From Metabacillus lacus (GTDB lineage: Bacteria > Bacillota > Bacilli > Bacillales > Bacillaceae): 64,000 nucleotides of DNA. Below, piece by piece: positions 38,588 through 48,267 of the stretch. Location: positions 1 to 64,000 of the forward strand of contig NZ_WKKI01000007.1 in assembly GCF_009674805.1 (NCBI RefSeq), given 5' to 3'. Each line of letters begins with the position of its first letter. Within the stretch, counting starts at the first letter, position 1. The notes beneath the pieces were generated by a model. That model did not search any database. It was not told the origin of the DNA and saw only the letters and a list, made by a program, of their open reading frames with translations. The translations under genes and the position numbers were made by a program.

Positions 38588-39310
38588 ATGAGTAAGAAAA
38601 TTCTAGTTGTAGATGATGAACAATCAATTCTTACATTGCTTCAATATAATCTCGAACAAGCAGGGTATGAAGTGCTGACAGCTTTGGATGGAGAAGAAGG
38701 CTTCCAGAAAGGGCTGAAAGAGACGCCGGATTTAATCGTTTTAGATTTAATGCTTCCTAAAATGGATGGTATTGAAGTGTGCAAACAATTTAGGCAGAGA
38801 AAAATGATGGTGCCAATCCTTATGCTTACTGCTAAGGATGATGAATTTGATAAGGTGCTCGGTTTGGAGCTTGGTGCCGATGATTATATGACAAAACCTT
38901 TCAGCCCGCGTGAAGTTGTTGCCAGAATTAAGGCTATTCTAAGAAGAACTCAGTTCTTAGTAGAGCCTGATATTGAAGAAGAAGAAGACAGCACAGAAAA
39001 AATTGCAATTGGAGAGCTGAAAATACTCCCAGAACATTATGAAGCTTATTACAGCTCAGATCGTCTTGAACTGACTCCAAAAGAATTTGAACTTCTCGTC
39101 TATCTGGCAAAGCACAAAGGGCGTGTCTTAACGCGCGATCAGCTGCTCAGTGCAGTGTGGAATTATGATTTTGCCGGCGACACCAGAATTGTGGATGTAC
39201 ACATCAGCCATTTGCGGGAAAAAATAGAACGAAATACTAAAAAACCTTTATATATCAAAACTATTAGAGGGTTGGGCTACAAGCTGGAGGAGCCAAAAGT
39301 GGATGAGTAA
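38588..39310 (+). CDS. phoP: Phosphate response regulator PhoP
   Basis: 240 residues, OmpR-type response regulator. Receiver domain with Asp53 in IVLDLMLPKMDG and the acidic pair VVDDE; C-terminal winged helix with LELTPKEFELLVYLA and VDVHISHLREKI. In Bacillus PhoP~P binds TTAACA-like direct repeats and governs phosphate starvation genes. The ATG at 38588 follows TTGGAGGC. A consensus -10 (TATAAT, 38529-38534) lies upstream. It overlaps phoR by 8 bases. Together with a Pho box downstream of phoR the assignment is firm. Confidence 0.95.
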   Translation: MSKKILVVDDEQSILTLLQYNLEQAGYEVLTALDGEEGFQKGLKETPDLIVLDLMLPKMDGIEVCKQFRQRKMMVPILMLTAKDDEFDKVLGLELGADDYMTKPFSPREVVARIKAILRRTQFLVEPDIEEEEDSTEKIAIGELKILPEHYEAYYSSDRLELTPKEFELLVYLAKHKGRVLTRDQLLSAVWNYDFAGDTRIVDVHISHLREKIERNTKKPLYIKTIRGLGYKLEEPKVDE

Positions 39311-41063
39311 GTTCCGCTTCCGTCTGCTTTTTGCTTTAATCTCTCTCATTATTACTGTACTTGTAGGGTTGGGGTTGCTGCTTGGGCAGATATTTAACAG
39401 CTTCTACATTAATACATATAAAGATCGTATGGAAAAAGAAGCAAGCTTAATTGCTTTGCTGCTGTCGGAAAAAAAGCTTGGTGACGAAAATATAGACAGT
39501 TTGATGCTGGAAGCGAGCAATACGCTGAATTCCCGGTTAACCATTATTGATAACAGCGGTAATTTATTATTTGAAGGCGGGGAAGGCCGCTTTCATCATG
39601 AAGAGCTGATCAGCCGTGTATTGAATGAGCATATGGAAGAAACGGACGGATTTCAGATTATTCTTGATGAAGATCGTTTGTTTTACTATGGACTTCCGTT
39701 TTACGAGAATGGTGAAAAACAGGGCTTTGTACTATTAAATTCACCTGTGGATTCCTTGAAAAAAGTAAATCAGCAAATATGGAGCCTGCTTGTGGCAAGC
39801 CTTGGGCTCTCGCTTGTCATCATCCTTCTGCTAGGAGTAAGAATTACTTCACAATACACAAGGCCGATTGAATCAGCCACAACAGTTGCAATGGAGCTTG
39901 CAAAAGGGAATTACAAAGCAAGGACCTATGAAGACCACTTAGATGAGACTGGCATGCTCAGTCAGTCTATCAATATACTTGCAAGAAATCTTCAGGACAT
40001 GACAAGAGCTCAGGAAATGCAGCAGGACAGGCTGCAAACCCTGATTGAAAATATGGGCAGCGGTCTCATTCTGATTGATGGCAGAGGCTATGTAAACCTT
40101 GTTAACAGAGCATATAAAGAGCTGTTTGATATCAATTCAGATGACTTTTTATACAAGCTGTATTATGACGCATTCTCTCATGAAGAAATTATCGGGCTGA
40201 TAGAAGATATTTTTATGACAGAAGTGAATGTTAGAAAGCAGCTTCTGCTTCCCTTAAAGATTGAGCGGCGCCACTTTGAGGTGTATGGTGCTCCAATTAT
40301 CGGTCACAATGACGAGTGGAAAGGCATTGTTCTTGTTTTTCATGATATAACGGAACTGATTAGGCTGGAGCAGATGCGTAAGGACTTTGTAGCCAATGTA
40401 TCACATGAGCTGAAAACGCCCATTACTTCAATTAAAGGATTTTCGGAAACACTGCTTGATGGAGCAATGGATGATAAACAAACGCTGGAATACTTTTTGT
40501 CTATCATTTTGAAGGAAAGCGACAGACTGCAGTCATTGATTCAGGATCTTCTTGATTTGTCTAAAGTTGAGCAGCAAGGTTTTAAAATCAACATTGCAGA
40601 CTGTGACTTGAAAGAGATCCTTTATGACGTATATACAATTCTGAACAGCAAGGCGGAAGAAAAAGAGGTAAACCTCTCAATCGACATCAGGGATGGTATT
40701 GTACCAGTCAGGGGTGACGTTCACCGCCTTAAACAGATTTTTATCAACTTGATCAGCAATGCGCTGACCTATACGCCTAAAGGGGGCAGGGTGCATATCA
40801 CAGCTCTCAATCAGGAAGAACATGCGATCGTGACGGTAAGTGATACAGGAATTGGTATGGATGAAGAAGAACTGCCTAGAATATTTGAAAGATTTTATAG
40901 AATAGACAAGGCAAGGAGCAGGAATTCTGGAGGTACCGGGCTGGGGCTGGCTATTGTAAAGCACTTAGTGGAAGCGCATAAAGGCCACATTAAAGTGAAC
41001 AGCATAGTTGGCGAAGGAACAACCTTTACGATTACTCTGAACAAAGATGAGAAATTTGACTAG
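39303..41063 (+). CDS. phoR: Phosphate sensor kinase PhoR
   Basis: 586 residues: transmembrane segment near 8-30, an extracytoplasmic sensor domain, second segment near 160-180, HAMP, PAS (about 235-345), then HisKA with His368 in VANVSHELKTPITS and a HATPase domain with N, G1 (DTGIGM) and G2 (GGTGLGLAIV) boxes. It senses the cell-wall/phosphate state and phosphorylates PhoP. Translation is coupled to phoP. Confidence 0.95.
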   Translation: MSKFRFRLLFALISLIITVLVGLGLLLGQIFNSFYINTYKDRMEKEASLIALLLSEKKLGDENIDSLMLEASNTLNSRLTIIDNSGNLLFEGGEGRFHHEELISRVLNEHMEETDGFQIILDEDRLFYYGLPFYENGEKQGFVLLNSPVDSLKKVNQQIWSLLVASLGLSLVIILLLGVRITSQYTRPIESATTVAMELAKGNYKARTYEDHLDETGMLSQSINILARNLQDMTRAQEMQQDRLQTLIENMGSGLILIDGRGYVNLVNRAYKELFDINSDDFLYKLYYDAFSHEEIIGLIEDIFMTEVNVRKQLLLPLKIERRHFEVYGAPIIGHNDEWKGIVLVFHDITELIRLEQMRKDFVANVSHELKTPITSIKGFSETLLDGAMDDKQTLEYFLSIILKESDRLQSLIQDLLDLSKVEQQGFKINIADCDLKEILYDVYTILNSKAEEKEVNLSIDIRDGIVPVRGDVHRLKQIFINLISNALTYTPKGGRVHITALNQEEHAIVTVSDTGIGMDEEELPRIFERFYRIDKARSRNSGGTGLGLAIVKHLVEAHKGHIKVNSIVGEGTTFTITLNKDEKFD

Positions 41064-41117
41064 TTTACATTAATTTTACAAGCACTTTATGCTGACTTTA
41101 CAAAATACTGCTAAGAT
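41064..41117 (+). promoter_or_regulatory. Pho box with -10, directly after phoR
   Basis: Four hexamers TTTACA, TTTACA, TTTATG, TTTACA start at 41064, 41075, 41086 and 41097, exactly 11 bases apart. That is the arrangement of two PhoP dimers (TT[ATC]ACA with 4-6 base spacers). TAAGAT at 41112-41117 is a suitable -10. The first hexamer begins immediately after the phoR stop codon. Confidence 0.75.
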
Positions 41118-41122
41118 GTACT

Positions 41123-41187
41123 AGAAAACCCCTTCATCCAAGGAGCCAATCTTTTGGACGAGAGCATGTTGCTCTCGTTCCTTTTTT
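41123..41187 (+). ncRNA. Candidate PhoP-activated small RNA, about 65 nt
   Basis: Between the Pho-box promoter and the terminator lies no ORF with a ribosome binding site, only about 65 transcribed bases. They contain a C-rich stretch (ACCCCTTCATCC) partly in a small CCTT/AAGG hairpin, a CCAA/TTGG hairpin, and the terminator stem. C-rich loops able to pair with ribosome binding sites are typical of Gram-positive regulatory RNAs such as FsrA. The alternative is that the hairpin simply ends phoPR. Confidence 0.45.
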
Positions 41188-41189
41188 TT
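41157..41189 (+). terminator. Terminator after phoR / end of the candidate small RNA
   Basis: ACGAGAGCA-tgt-TGCTCTCGT, 9-bp perfect stem, followed by TCCTTTTTTTT. Confidence 0.93.
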
Positions 41190-41345
41190 GGAGAAAATTG
41201 GTGTTCCGGGTCATAGTCACTATGATTAAACATACTTATAAAAACAGCGGATTCATACTTCAGGTGCAGTTCTCTGTGAGAAAGGAACTCTAAGTTTAGA
41301 AGTTAATGAACAATAAAAAAAACAGATGATATTTTTGAAACCTTT

Positions 41346-41375
41346 TTGTCATCTTTTCGTAATACTCTATATAAA
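41346..41375 (+). promoter_or_regulatory. SigA-type promoter of hflK-hflC
   Basis: TTGTCA and TATAAA with 18-base spacing, about 40 bases before hflK. Confidence 0.5.
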
Positions 41376-41416
41376 CAGATTTAGTTGATAAAGAGAGTGA
41401 AAGGCGGGGAAATGCA

Positions 41417-42385
41417 ATGGTAAGCATTAGAAGAATATATGTAATGGCAGGGCTGACGGTATTTATCGCAGCTGCTTTGCTTGTTGGATTAACATCATGG
41501 TATACCGTTGATGAATCAGAACAGGCAGTCATTATTACATTAGGAGAAGTAGAAGCAGGGATCAGTGAGCCTGGTCTGCACTTTAAGTGGCCTTGGCCGG
41601 TTCAAAGAGTCGAAAAGCTGTCTAAGGAAACGTTCAGTCTTCAATTTGGCTATGAAGAAAAGGATGGAGAAATAAAAGAGTTTCCCGAAGAAACCAAAAT
41701 GATCACCGGGGATGAAAATATCGTTTTGGCGGATATGGTTGTTCAATGGAAAATTACCGATCCCGGAAAATACTTATTTAATGCTGAAGATCCGCAGGAA
41801 ATTTTGTTTGACTCTACTTCAGCTTCCCTAAGAAGTATTATCGGCAGTTCCAAAATAGATGATGCCCTGACTTCAGGAAAGGCTGAAATTGAAGCCGATG
41901 TACAGGAGCTGCTTTCAGCATTGATGGAAAAATACGATATAGGCATATCAATACTTGCAGTAAAACTGCAGGATGTTGATCTTCCGAATGAGGAAGTACG
42001 CAAAGCATTTACAAATGTTACAGATGCCAGAGAAACAATGAACACAAAAATCAATGAAGCGAACAAATATAAAAACCAGCGCACTGAAGAAGCTCAGGGA
42101 GAAAAGGAAGCATTAAACTCAAAGGCTCAAGGAGACCGCGTGGCCAGAATAGAACGTGCCAGAGGGGAAGTTGCAAGCTTTAATGCATTATATGAAGAAT
42201 ATAAAGATGCGAAAGATATTACCTCCAAGCGGCTGATCCTTGAAACCATTGATACTGTGCTGCCTGGTGCTGACATTTACATTATGAAAGATGACGGCAA
42301 CACAATGAAGTATCTCCCAATGAAGGAAGGGCAAAGGCCTGTTCCTGCTGCAGGCAGCGAAGGAGGGGCAAACAATGGACAATAA
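41417..42385 (+). CDS. hflK: SPFH/band-7 protease modulator HflK
   Basis: 322 residues: a membrane anchor at ~10-30, an SPFH domain (WYTVDESEQAVIITLGEV onward), a charged coiled-coil region and a low-complexity tail. HflK and HflC form a membrane cage around the FtsH protease. GGCGGGG precedes the ATG. It overlaps hflC by 11 bases, so they are coupled. As I recall, B. subtilis lacks this pair. Confidence 0.93.
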   Translation: MVSIRRIYVMAGLTVFIAAALLVGLTSWYTVDESEQAVIITLGEVEAGISEPGLHFKWPWPVQRVEKLSKETFSLQFGYEEKDGEIKEFPEETKMITGDENIVLADMVVQWKITDPGKYLFNAEDPQEILFDSTSASLRSIIGSSKIDDALTSGKAEIEADVQELLSALMEKYDIGISILAVKLQDVDLPNEEVRKAFTNVTDARETMNTKINEANKYKNQRTEEAQGEKEALNSKAQGDRVARIERARGEVASFNALYEEYKDAKDITSKRLILETIDTVLPGADIYIMKDDGNTMKYLPMKEGQRPVPAAGSEGGANNGQ

Positions 42386-43304
42386 TAAAGTTGTGGAAAT
42401 GAAAGAAAGAGATCCTTTGTTAATAAAAAAGTATATTAAAACAGGAATTGCACTACTGACCATTATTGTTTTTGCAGCATTGCTTTTCAGTAATTTGTTT
42501 ATTGTGAAAGAAAATGAATACAAGGTAATCAGGCAGTTTGGTGAAGTTGTCAGAATTATAGAAGAGCCGGGACTTTCTTACAAAATACCTTTTATTCAAT
42601 CTGTAATCTCTCTGCCAAAATATCAAATGACATATGATGTGCAGGAAGCTGAAATAAATACAAAAGATAAAAAAAGAATGATCATTGACAATTATGCTGT
42701 CTGGAAGATTCAGGATCCTAAAAAGATGATCTCCAATGCCAGAACGCTCATTAATGCGGAAACAAAAATGGCAGAATTTATTTTTGCAACGGTTCGTTCT
42801 GAATTAGGCAGGCTTGATTATGATGAAATCATCAACGATGAGAAGTCTTCGCGAGGCAGCCTTAACGATCAAATTACAGAAATGGTGAATGCTGCACTTG
42901 AAAGAGACGGCTATGGCATTTTGGTTACCGACGTAAGAATCAAACGTACAGATCTTCCGAATGAAAATGAAAACTCCGTGTTTACACGAATGATTTCAGA
43001 ACGTGAGTCCACTGCACAGGGTTATTTATCAAGAGGAGATGCGGAAAAGAATATTATTGTTGCAAACACGGATCGTGAAGTAAAAGAAATGCTTGCAAAA
43101 GCTCAGGCTGATGCAGATGAAATTCGAAGCCAGGGAGAACAGGAAGCTGCAAAAATCTACAATAATTCATATTCCAAAGACCCTGAATTTTATCAACTGT
43201 ACCGTACACTGGAGTCCTATAAGAAAACAATAGATGAGGAGACGGTCATTATTCTTCCTTTTGATTCTCCTTATGCAAACATCCTAATGGGTGAAATGAA
43301 TTAA
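42375..43304 (+). CDS. hflC: SPFH/band-7 protease modulator HflC
   Basis: 309 residues with an anchor at ~21-42 and an SPFH domain (ENEYKVIRQFGEVVRI; DVRIKRTDLPNENENSVF is the HflC-typical stretch). Partner of HflK. GGAGGGG within hflK serves its ATG. A wide-stemmed terminator follows, before polA. Confidence 0.93.
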   Translation: MDNNKVVEMKERDPLLIKKYIKTGIALLTIIVFAALLFSNLFIVKENEYKVIRQFGEVVRIIEEPGLSYKIPFIQSVISLPKYQMTYDVQEAEINTKDKKRMIIDNYAVWKIQDPKKMISNARTLINAETKMAEFIFATVRSELGRLDYDEIINDEKSSRGSLNDQITEMVNAALERDGYGILVTDVRIKRTDLPNENENSVFTRMISERESTAQGYLSRGDAEKNIIVANTDREVKEMLAKAQADADEIRSQGEQEAAKIYNNSYSKDPEFYQLYRTLESYKKTIDEETVIILPFDSPYANILMGEMN

Positions 43305-43307
43305 TAA

Positions 43308-43379
43308 GAAACCGCAATTTTTCTTTCTCTTGCAACTTCTGCTAGAATAGAGATTGAAAAATGCGGTTTTTTTTTGAAG
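43308..43379 (+). terminator. Long-stem terminator after hflC
   Basis: AAACCGCA and TTTTC pair with GAAAA and TGCGGTTT across a long loop, followed by TTTTTTT. The loop may also carry polA promoter elements (TAGAAT near 43354). Confidence 0.65.
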
Positions 43380-43407
43380 CCCCTGAATGATTGAAGGAGG
43401 AAAAAAG

Positions 43408-46044
43408 ATGACCAGAAAAAAATTGGTGTTAATTGACGGAAACAGCATTGCATACCGTGCTTTTTTTGCCCTTCCGCTTTTGAACAATGACAAAGGTGTA
43501 CATACAAACGCGATTTATGGGTTTACAATGATTTTGATGAGAATTCTGGAAGATGAAAATCCTACACATATGCTGGTTGCTTTTGATGCAGGAAAAACAA
43601 CCTTCAGGCATAAAACATATAGTGAATATAAGGGCGGGCGCCAAAAGACACCGCCTGAGCTTTCTGAACAATTTCCGTTTATCAGAGAGCTTTTGGATGC
43701 CTATAAGGTTTCCAGATATGAACTGGAAAATTATGAAGCGGATGACATTATCGGAACATTGTCAAAGCAGGCTGAAGAGGAAGGCTATGAAGTAAAGGTA
43801 ATATCGGGAGACAAGGATTTAACTCAGCTTGCCTCAAAACATATTACTGTCGACATTACAAGAAAAGGCATCACTGATGTAGATTCTTACACGCCAGAGT
43901 TTATAAAGGAAAAATACGGTCTGACTGCAGATCAAATCATAGATATGAAAGGTCTTATGGGAGATTCTTCCGACAATATTCCGGGTGTTCCGGGAGTCGG
44001 TGAAAAAACGGCCATCAAGCTGCTGAAAGAATTCCATAGTGTTGAAAAGTTGTTATCATCACTGGATCAGGTTTCAGGGAAAAAACTGAAGGAAAAGCTT
44101 GAAGAACATCAGGAGCTTGCCAAGATCAGCAAAGAGCTGGCCACGATTGACCGCGAAGTCCCACTTGAGATTTCACTCTCTGATACCGACTACACCGGAT
44201 ATGATAAGCAGGATGTTGTGAAAATTTACAGGGAGCTTGGCTTTCAATCTCTGCTGGATAAGCTTGGGGAAGAACCTCAGGCGGAAGAACATCATGAGCT
44301 GGAAGAAATAGAATTTATAACGGCTGATACTGTAACTGAAGACATGCTTGAAGATGAATCATCTTTGCTGGTTGAAATAACAGAGGAGAATTACCACTCT
44401 GCTCAAATAGCCGGTTTCGGGTTGGTAAATCAGTCAGGGAAATATTTTATTCCAGCAGCTGCAGCTCTTGAGTCAGAGCTTTTTCAAGCATGGGCAGCTG
44501 ATGAAACAAAGAAAAAAACAGTTTATGATGCTAAAAAATCAATCGTATCCCTTAAATGGAAAGGCATAGAGCTTGCCGGAATAGACTTTGATGTTCTAAT
44601 GGCGGCGTATATCTTAAATCCTTCTCCAAACTTCGATGATATTTCAGGGGTAGCGAAAGAATATGATATTCATACCGTTTCTTCCGACGAAGCAATTTAC
44701 GGAAAGGGAGCTAAACGGGCCATTCCCGGAGAGGACAAGCTTGGGGAGCATTTAGTCAGAAAAGCAGAGGCTGCATTGATCTTAAGAGACAAGCTGAACA
44801 AGGAACTGATTGAAAATGAACAATACGAGCTTTTTAAAGATCTGGAATTGCCGCTCTCGGGTGTGCTGGCTGAAATGGAAGCCACGGGAGTAAAAGTTGA
44901 CAGGAAAGCATTGAAGGATATGGGGGATGAACTCAAAAAACAGCTTCTCGTTCTTGAAGAGAACATTCACTCACTAGCAGGAGAAAAGTTTAATATTAAT
45001 TCCCCTAAACAATTAGGCGTCATACTGTTTGAAAAATTACAATTGCCTGCTGCCAAAAAAACAAAAACAGGCTATTCTACTTCTGCTGATGTTCTTGAAA
45101 AGCTGGCGGACAAACATGAAATTGTTCAGGAAATTCTCCACTACAGACAGCTCGGAAAACTTCAGTCCACATATATCGAAGGCTTGTTAAAGGTAGTTCA
45201 TCACGATACAGACAGAGTTCATACACGATATAACCAGACGCTGACACAAACGGGCAGGCTGAGCTCTACAGATCCTAATCTGCAAAATATTCCGATTCGT
45301 CTTGAAGAAGGAAGAAAAATCCGGCGCGCTTTTGTCCCATCAAAAAAAGGCTGGGTGATGTTCGCTGCTGATTATTCTCAAATTGAATTAAGGGTGCTGG
45401 CTCATATTGCAGGGGATGAGAAGCTGATTGAAGCATTTAACAATGATTTAGATATCCATACGCAAACTGCTGTAGATGTATTTAATGTTAAACCCGAGGA
45501 AGTAACTGCCAATATGAGACGCCATGCGAAGGCTGTTAACTTTGGTATTGTATATGGAATCAGCGACTACGGACTTTCTCAGAGTCTTAGCATTACTAGG
45601 AAGGAAGCCGGAGAATTTATCAATCGTTATCTCGAGAGCTTTCCAGGCGTAAAGCAGTATATGGATGATATTATTCATGAAGCAAAACAAAAAGGTTATG
45701 TGAAAACCCTGCTGCACAGAAGAAGGTACATACCTGAAATAACATCAAGGAATTTTAACCTTCGAAGCTTTGCAGAACGGACTGCTATGAATACGCCGAT
45801 TCAAGGAAGTGCTGCCGACATTATTAAAAAAGCTATGCTTGATATGGCCTTAGAGCTAAAAGCCAACAACCTTGAAACAAGGCTTCTCTTACAGGTGCAT
45901 GATGAACTGATTTTTGAAGCACCTGAGGAAGAAGTGGAAATTCTCAGGAAGATTGTTCCTGAAGTAATGGAAAATGCAGTGGAGCTTGAAGTTCCGTTAA
46001 AGGTTGATTACTCTCACGGATCTTCCTGGTATGATGCAAAATAA
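43408..46044 (+). CDS. polA: DNA polymerase I
   Basis: 878 residues. The N-terminal 5' nuclease (LVLIDGNSIAYRAFFALP; GLMGDSSDNIPGVPG) is followed by a degenerate 3'-5' exonuclease region where the acidic proofreading residues are not evident (VEITEENYH), and then the polymerase with DPNLQNIPIR, AADYSQIELRVLAHIAGDE and VHDELIFEAP. Roles in repair and Okazaki-fragment processing. The ATG at 43408 follows AAGGAGGA. mutM begins 21 bases later, a repair operon. Confidence 0.97.
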   Translation: MTRKKLVLIDGNSIAYRAFFALPLLNNDKGVHTNAIYGFTMILMRILEDENPTHMLVAFDAGKTTFRHKTYSEYKGGRQKTPPELSEQFPFIRELLDAYKVSRYELENYEADDIIGTLSKQAEEEGYEVKVISGDKDLTQLASKHITVDITRKGITDVDSYTPEFIKEKYGLTADQIIDMKGLMGDSSDNIPGVPGVGEKTAIKLLKEFHSVEKLLSSLDQVSGKKLKEKLEEHQELAKISKELATIDREVPLEISLSDTDYTGYDKQDVVKIYRELGFQSLLDKLGEEPQAEEHHELEEIEFITADTVTEDMLEDESSLLVEITEENYHSAQIAGFGLVNQSGKYFIPAAAALESELFQAWAADETKKKTVYDAKKSIVSLKWKGIELAGIDFDVLMAAYILNPSPNFDDISGVAKEYDIHTVSSDEAIYGKGAKRAIPGEDKLGEHLVRKAEAALILRDKLNKELIENEQYELFKDLELPLSGVLAEMEATGVKVDRKALKDMGDELKKQLLVLEENIHSLAGEKFNINSPKQLGVILFEKLQLPAAKKTKTGYSTSADVLEKLADKHEIVQEILHYRQLGKLQSTYIEGLLKVVHHDTDRVHTRYNQTLTQTGRLSSTDPNLQNIPIRLEEGRKIRRAFVPSKKGWVMFAADYSQIELRVLAHIAGDEKLIEAFNNDLDIHTQTAVDVFNVKPEEVTANMRRHAKAVNFGIVYGISDYGLSQSLSITRKEAGEFINRYLESFPGVKQYMDDIIHEAKQKGYVKTLLHRRRYIPEITSRNFNLRSFAERTAMNTPIQGSAADIIKKAMLDMALELKANNLETRLLLQVHDELIFEAPEEEVEILRKIVPEVMENAVELEVPLKVDYSHGSSWYDAK

Positions 46045-46065
46045 AAAATGAGGGAAGTGGAGCAA

Positions 46066-46890
46066 ATGCCTGAACTTCCTGAAGTGGAAACAGTCAGGAG
46101 AACTCTTTCTGAACTGACAGCAGGAAAAACCATTGTAGATGTCAGGATACTATGGCCAAAAATGATCAAAAGGCCTGGTGAATATGAACAATTTATGGAT
46201 GCGCTCCGAGGCCAGACAATTGAAGAAATCGGAAGAAGAGGAAAATTCCTAAAAATTGTGTTAACTGATTATGTGCTTGTATCCCACTTAAGGATGGAAG
46301 GCCGTTATCAGCTGTCCCAATCAGATGAACCGGCAGACAAGCATACCCATATTTTCTTTGTGTTTTCAGATGGAACAGAACTGAGGTACCGGGATGTTCG
46401 AAAGTTTGGCACGATGCATCTCTTTGAAAAAGGGACAGAGGAAGGAGAACTGCCTCTTTCTATCCTTGGGCCTGAGCCTTTCTCTCCGGAGTTTACAGAA
46501 GAATATTTTGCAGGCAGACTTAAAAAAACGTCCAGAAAAATTAAATCAGCCCTTTTGGATCAAAGTATTGTTGTGGGCCTTGGAAATATTTATGTGGATG
46601 AGGCACTGCACAAGGCAGGCATTCACCCAGAAAGGCTTGCTGACAGCCTGAGTCCCGGTGAAATACTAAAGCTGCATAAGCAAGTCATTACAACCTTGAG
46701 CGAAGCGGTGGAAAAGGGAGGAAGCACAGTCCGCTCTTATGTGAATACCCAGGGAGAAATGGGTATGTTTCAGCTGGAATTGTTTGTATACGGTCGAAAA
46801 GGGGAGCCCTGCAAAACCTGCGGTACGCCATTAGAAAAATCCGTAGTTGGCGGAAGAGGCACCCATTATTGTACAAACTGCCAAACATAA
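46066..46890 (+). CDS. mutM: Formamidopyrimidine-DNA glycosylase
   Basis: 274 residues; removes 8-oxoguanine and formamidopyrimidines. The mature N-terminus PELPEVETVRRTL provides the catalytic proline and glutamate, so the ATG at 46066 must be the start. The H2TH region and the C-terminal zinc finger (C-x2-C ... C-x2-C, CKTCG and CTNCQ) are intact. Operon with polA, and probably ytaF and coaE. Confidence 0.97.
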   Translation: MPELPEVETVRRTLSELTAGKTIVDVRILWPKMIKRPGEYEQFMDALRGQTIEEIGRRGKFLKIVLTDYVLVSHLRMEGRYQLSQSDEPADKHTHIFFVFSDGTELRYRDVRKFGTMHLFEKGTEEGELPLSILGPEPFSPEFTEEYFAGRLKKTSRKIKSALLDQSIVVGLGNIYVDEALHKAGIHPERLADSLSPGEILKLHKQVITTLSEAVEKGGSTVRSYVNTQGEMGMFQLELFVYGRKGEPCKTCGTPLEKSVVGGRGTHYCTNCQT

Positions 46891-46996
46891 CTTCTGCCGG
46901 TAAAAAATTGTCCGAAATATTACTTCCTTGTCCCCGATAACATTCTTTGGGCGCCCGTCATATACTAGGGTAGCAACCAAAGGAAGGGGCAAGGAA

Positions 46997-47632
46997 ATGA
47001 TTCTTTCTGTTTCTCTTTTTTTATTGGCGTTTGCAACCAGCCTCGACAGCTTTACAGTAGGGTTAACATATGGTCTAAGAAAGCTTCATATTCCTTTCCG
47101 GGCAATTCTCATTATTGCTTGCTGCTCAGCAGCCACGCTGCTGGCCGCAATGCTGGCAGGAAGCTTTTTAGCCGGATTTCTCCCGGATCATTTAGCAGAT
47201 CATATTGGCGGAGGCATTCTTGTTATCCTTGGAGCATGGATACTGTACCAGTTTTTCAGGCCGATGAAGGAACCTGCTAAAGAGAAAACTGAAAAAATGA
47301 TATTGAAATTTGAAATCAAGACGCTTGGCATTGTTGTGAATATTTTAAGAAGGCCTGTTACGGCCGATATCGATAAGTCCGGGTCAATTAATGGAGTGGA
47401 AGCTTTTTTGCTTGGATTTGCTTTGTCACTTGACGCTTTTGGAGCGGGAATCGGGGCTGCTATTCTTCAGTTTCCGCCTCTTCCCATGAGCTTGCTGGTC
47501 GCATTCATGAGCTCTTTGTTTGTCTACATTGGCATTAAATCCGGACACTTGTTTGCGAACAATACCTGGGCAGAAAAATTAACCTTTCTGCCGGGCGTTT
47601 TACTAATTATCATTGGCATTTGGAAAATGTGA
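46997..47632 (+). CDS. ytaF: Sporulation membrane protein YtaF (MntP-like)
   Basis: 211 residues, about six membrane segments in two homologous halves: FATSLDSFTVGLTYGL and FALSLDAFGAGIGAAIL are the repeated motif. Resembles the MntP exporter family; in B. subtilis the gene is grouped with sporulation genes. The ATG follows AAGGAAGGGG. coaE starts 24 bases later. Confidence 0.9.
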   Translation: MILSVSLFLLAFATSLDSFTVGLTYGLRKLHIPFRAILIIACCSAATLLAAMLAGSFLAGFLPDHLADHIGGGILVILGAWILYQFFRPMKEPAKEKTEKMILKFEIKTLGIVVNILRRPVTADIDKSGSINGVEAFLLGFALSLDAFGAGIGAAILQFPPLPMSLLVAFMSSLFVYIGIKSGHLFANNTWAEKLTFLPGVLLIIIGIWKM

Positions 47633-47655
47633 GCCATGAAGCAGGAGGTATTTTC

Positions 47656-48267
47656 TTGACTCTTTTTATTGGTCTGACAGGTGGGATTGCAAGCGGTAAA
47701 AGCACCGTCTCCAACATGATTTTGGAGCTGGGAATACCTGTTATTGATGCAGATAAAATCGCAAAAGAAGCGGTTGAACCGGAAGAAGAGGCTTACAAGG
47801 AAATTGTTAGAGCCTTTGGAAATAAAGTTTTGAAAGTAGACGGAAATCTGGACCGGGAAAAACTTGGCGAAATTGTTTTTAATTCTCCAGAAAAGAGGCA
47901 GCTGCTGAACGGGATTGTTCATCCCGCTGTAAGGAAAGAAATGAACAGGCAGAAAGATATTCTTATAAGTGATGGCATACAGGCTGGCATTCTTGATATT
48001 CCTTTATTATTTGAGAGCAAACTTTCCCATATGGTCGATAAAACACTTCTTGTCTATGCTGATGAATCTGTCCAGTTCCAAAGACTTAAACGGAGAAACG
48101 GATATAGTGATGAACAAGCGGCTTCCAGAATCGCCTCCCAGCTGCCGCTGAAAGATAAAATTTCTATGGCAGATGCTGTTATCAACAATAATGGAACTAT
48201 TGAGGACACGAAGAAACAACTGCTCACCATACTTACACAATGGAAGATAAAAAAACCTGCAGAATAA
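47656..48267 (+). CDS. coaE: Dephospho-CoA kinase
   Basis: 203 residues, last step of coenzyme A synthesis. Walker A GLTGGIASGKST is at residues 6-17; DIPLLFES and the lid region RLKRRNGYS follow. The start is TTG after CAGGAGG, giving MTLFIGLTGG; earlier in-frame starts overlap ytaF. A terminator follows. Confidence 0.96.
   Translation: MTLFIGLTGGIASGKSTVSNMILELGIPVIDADKIAKEAVEPEEEAYKEIVRAFGNKVLKVDGNLDREKLGEIVFNSPEKRQLLNGIVHPAVRKEMNRQKDILISDGIQAGILDIPLLFESKLSHMVDKTLLVYADESVQFQRLKRRNGYSDEQAASRIASQLPLKDKISMADAVINNNGTIEDTKKQLLTILTQWKIKKPAE

Noticed and set aside
41166-41216. Short ORF starting in the phoR terminator hairpin
   Set aside because: Its start codon lies in the terminator stem-loop with no usable ribosome binding site.
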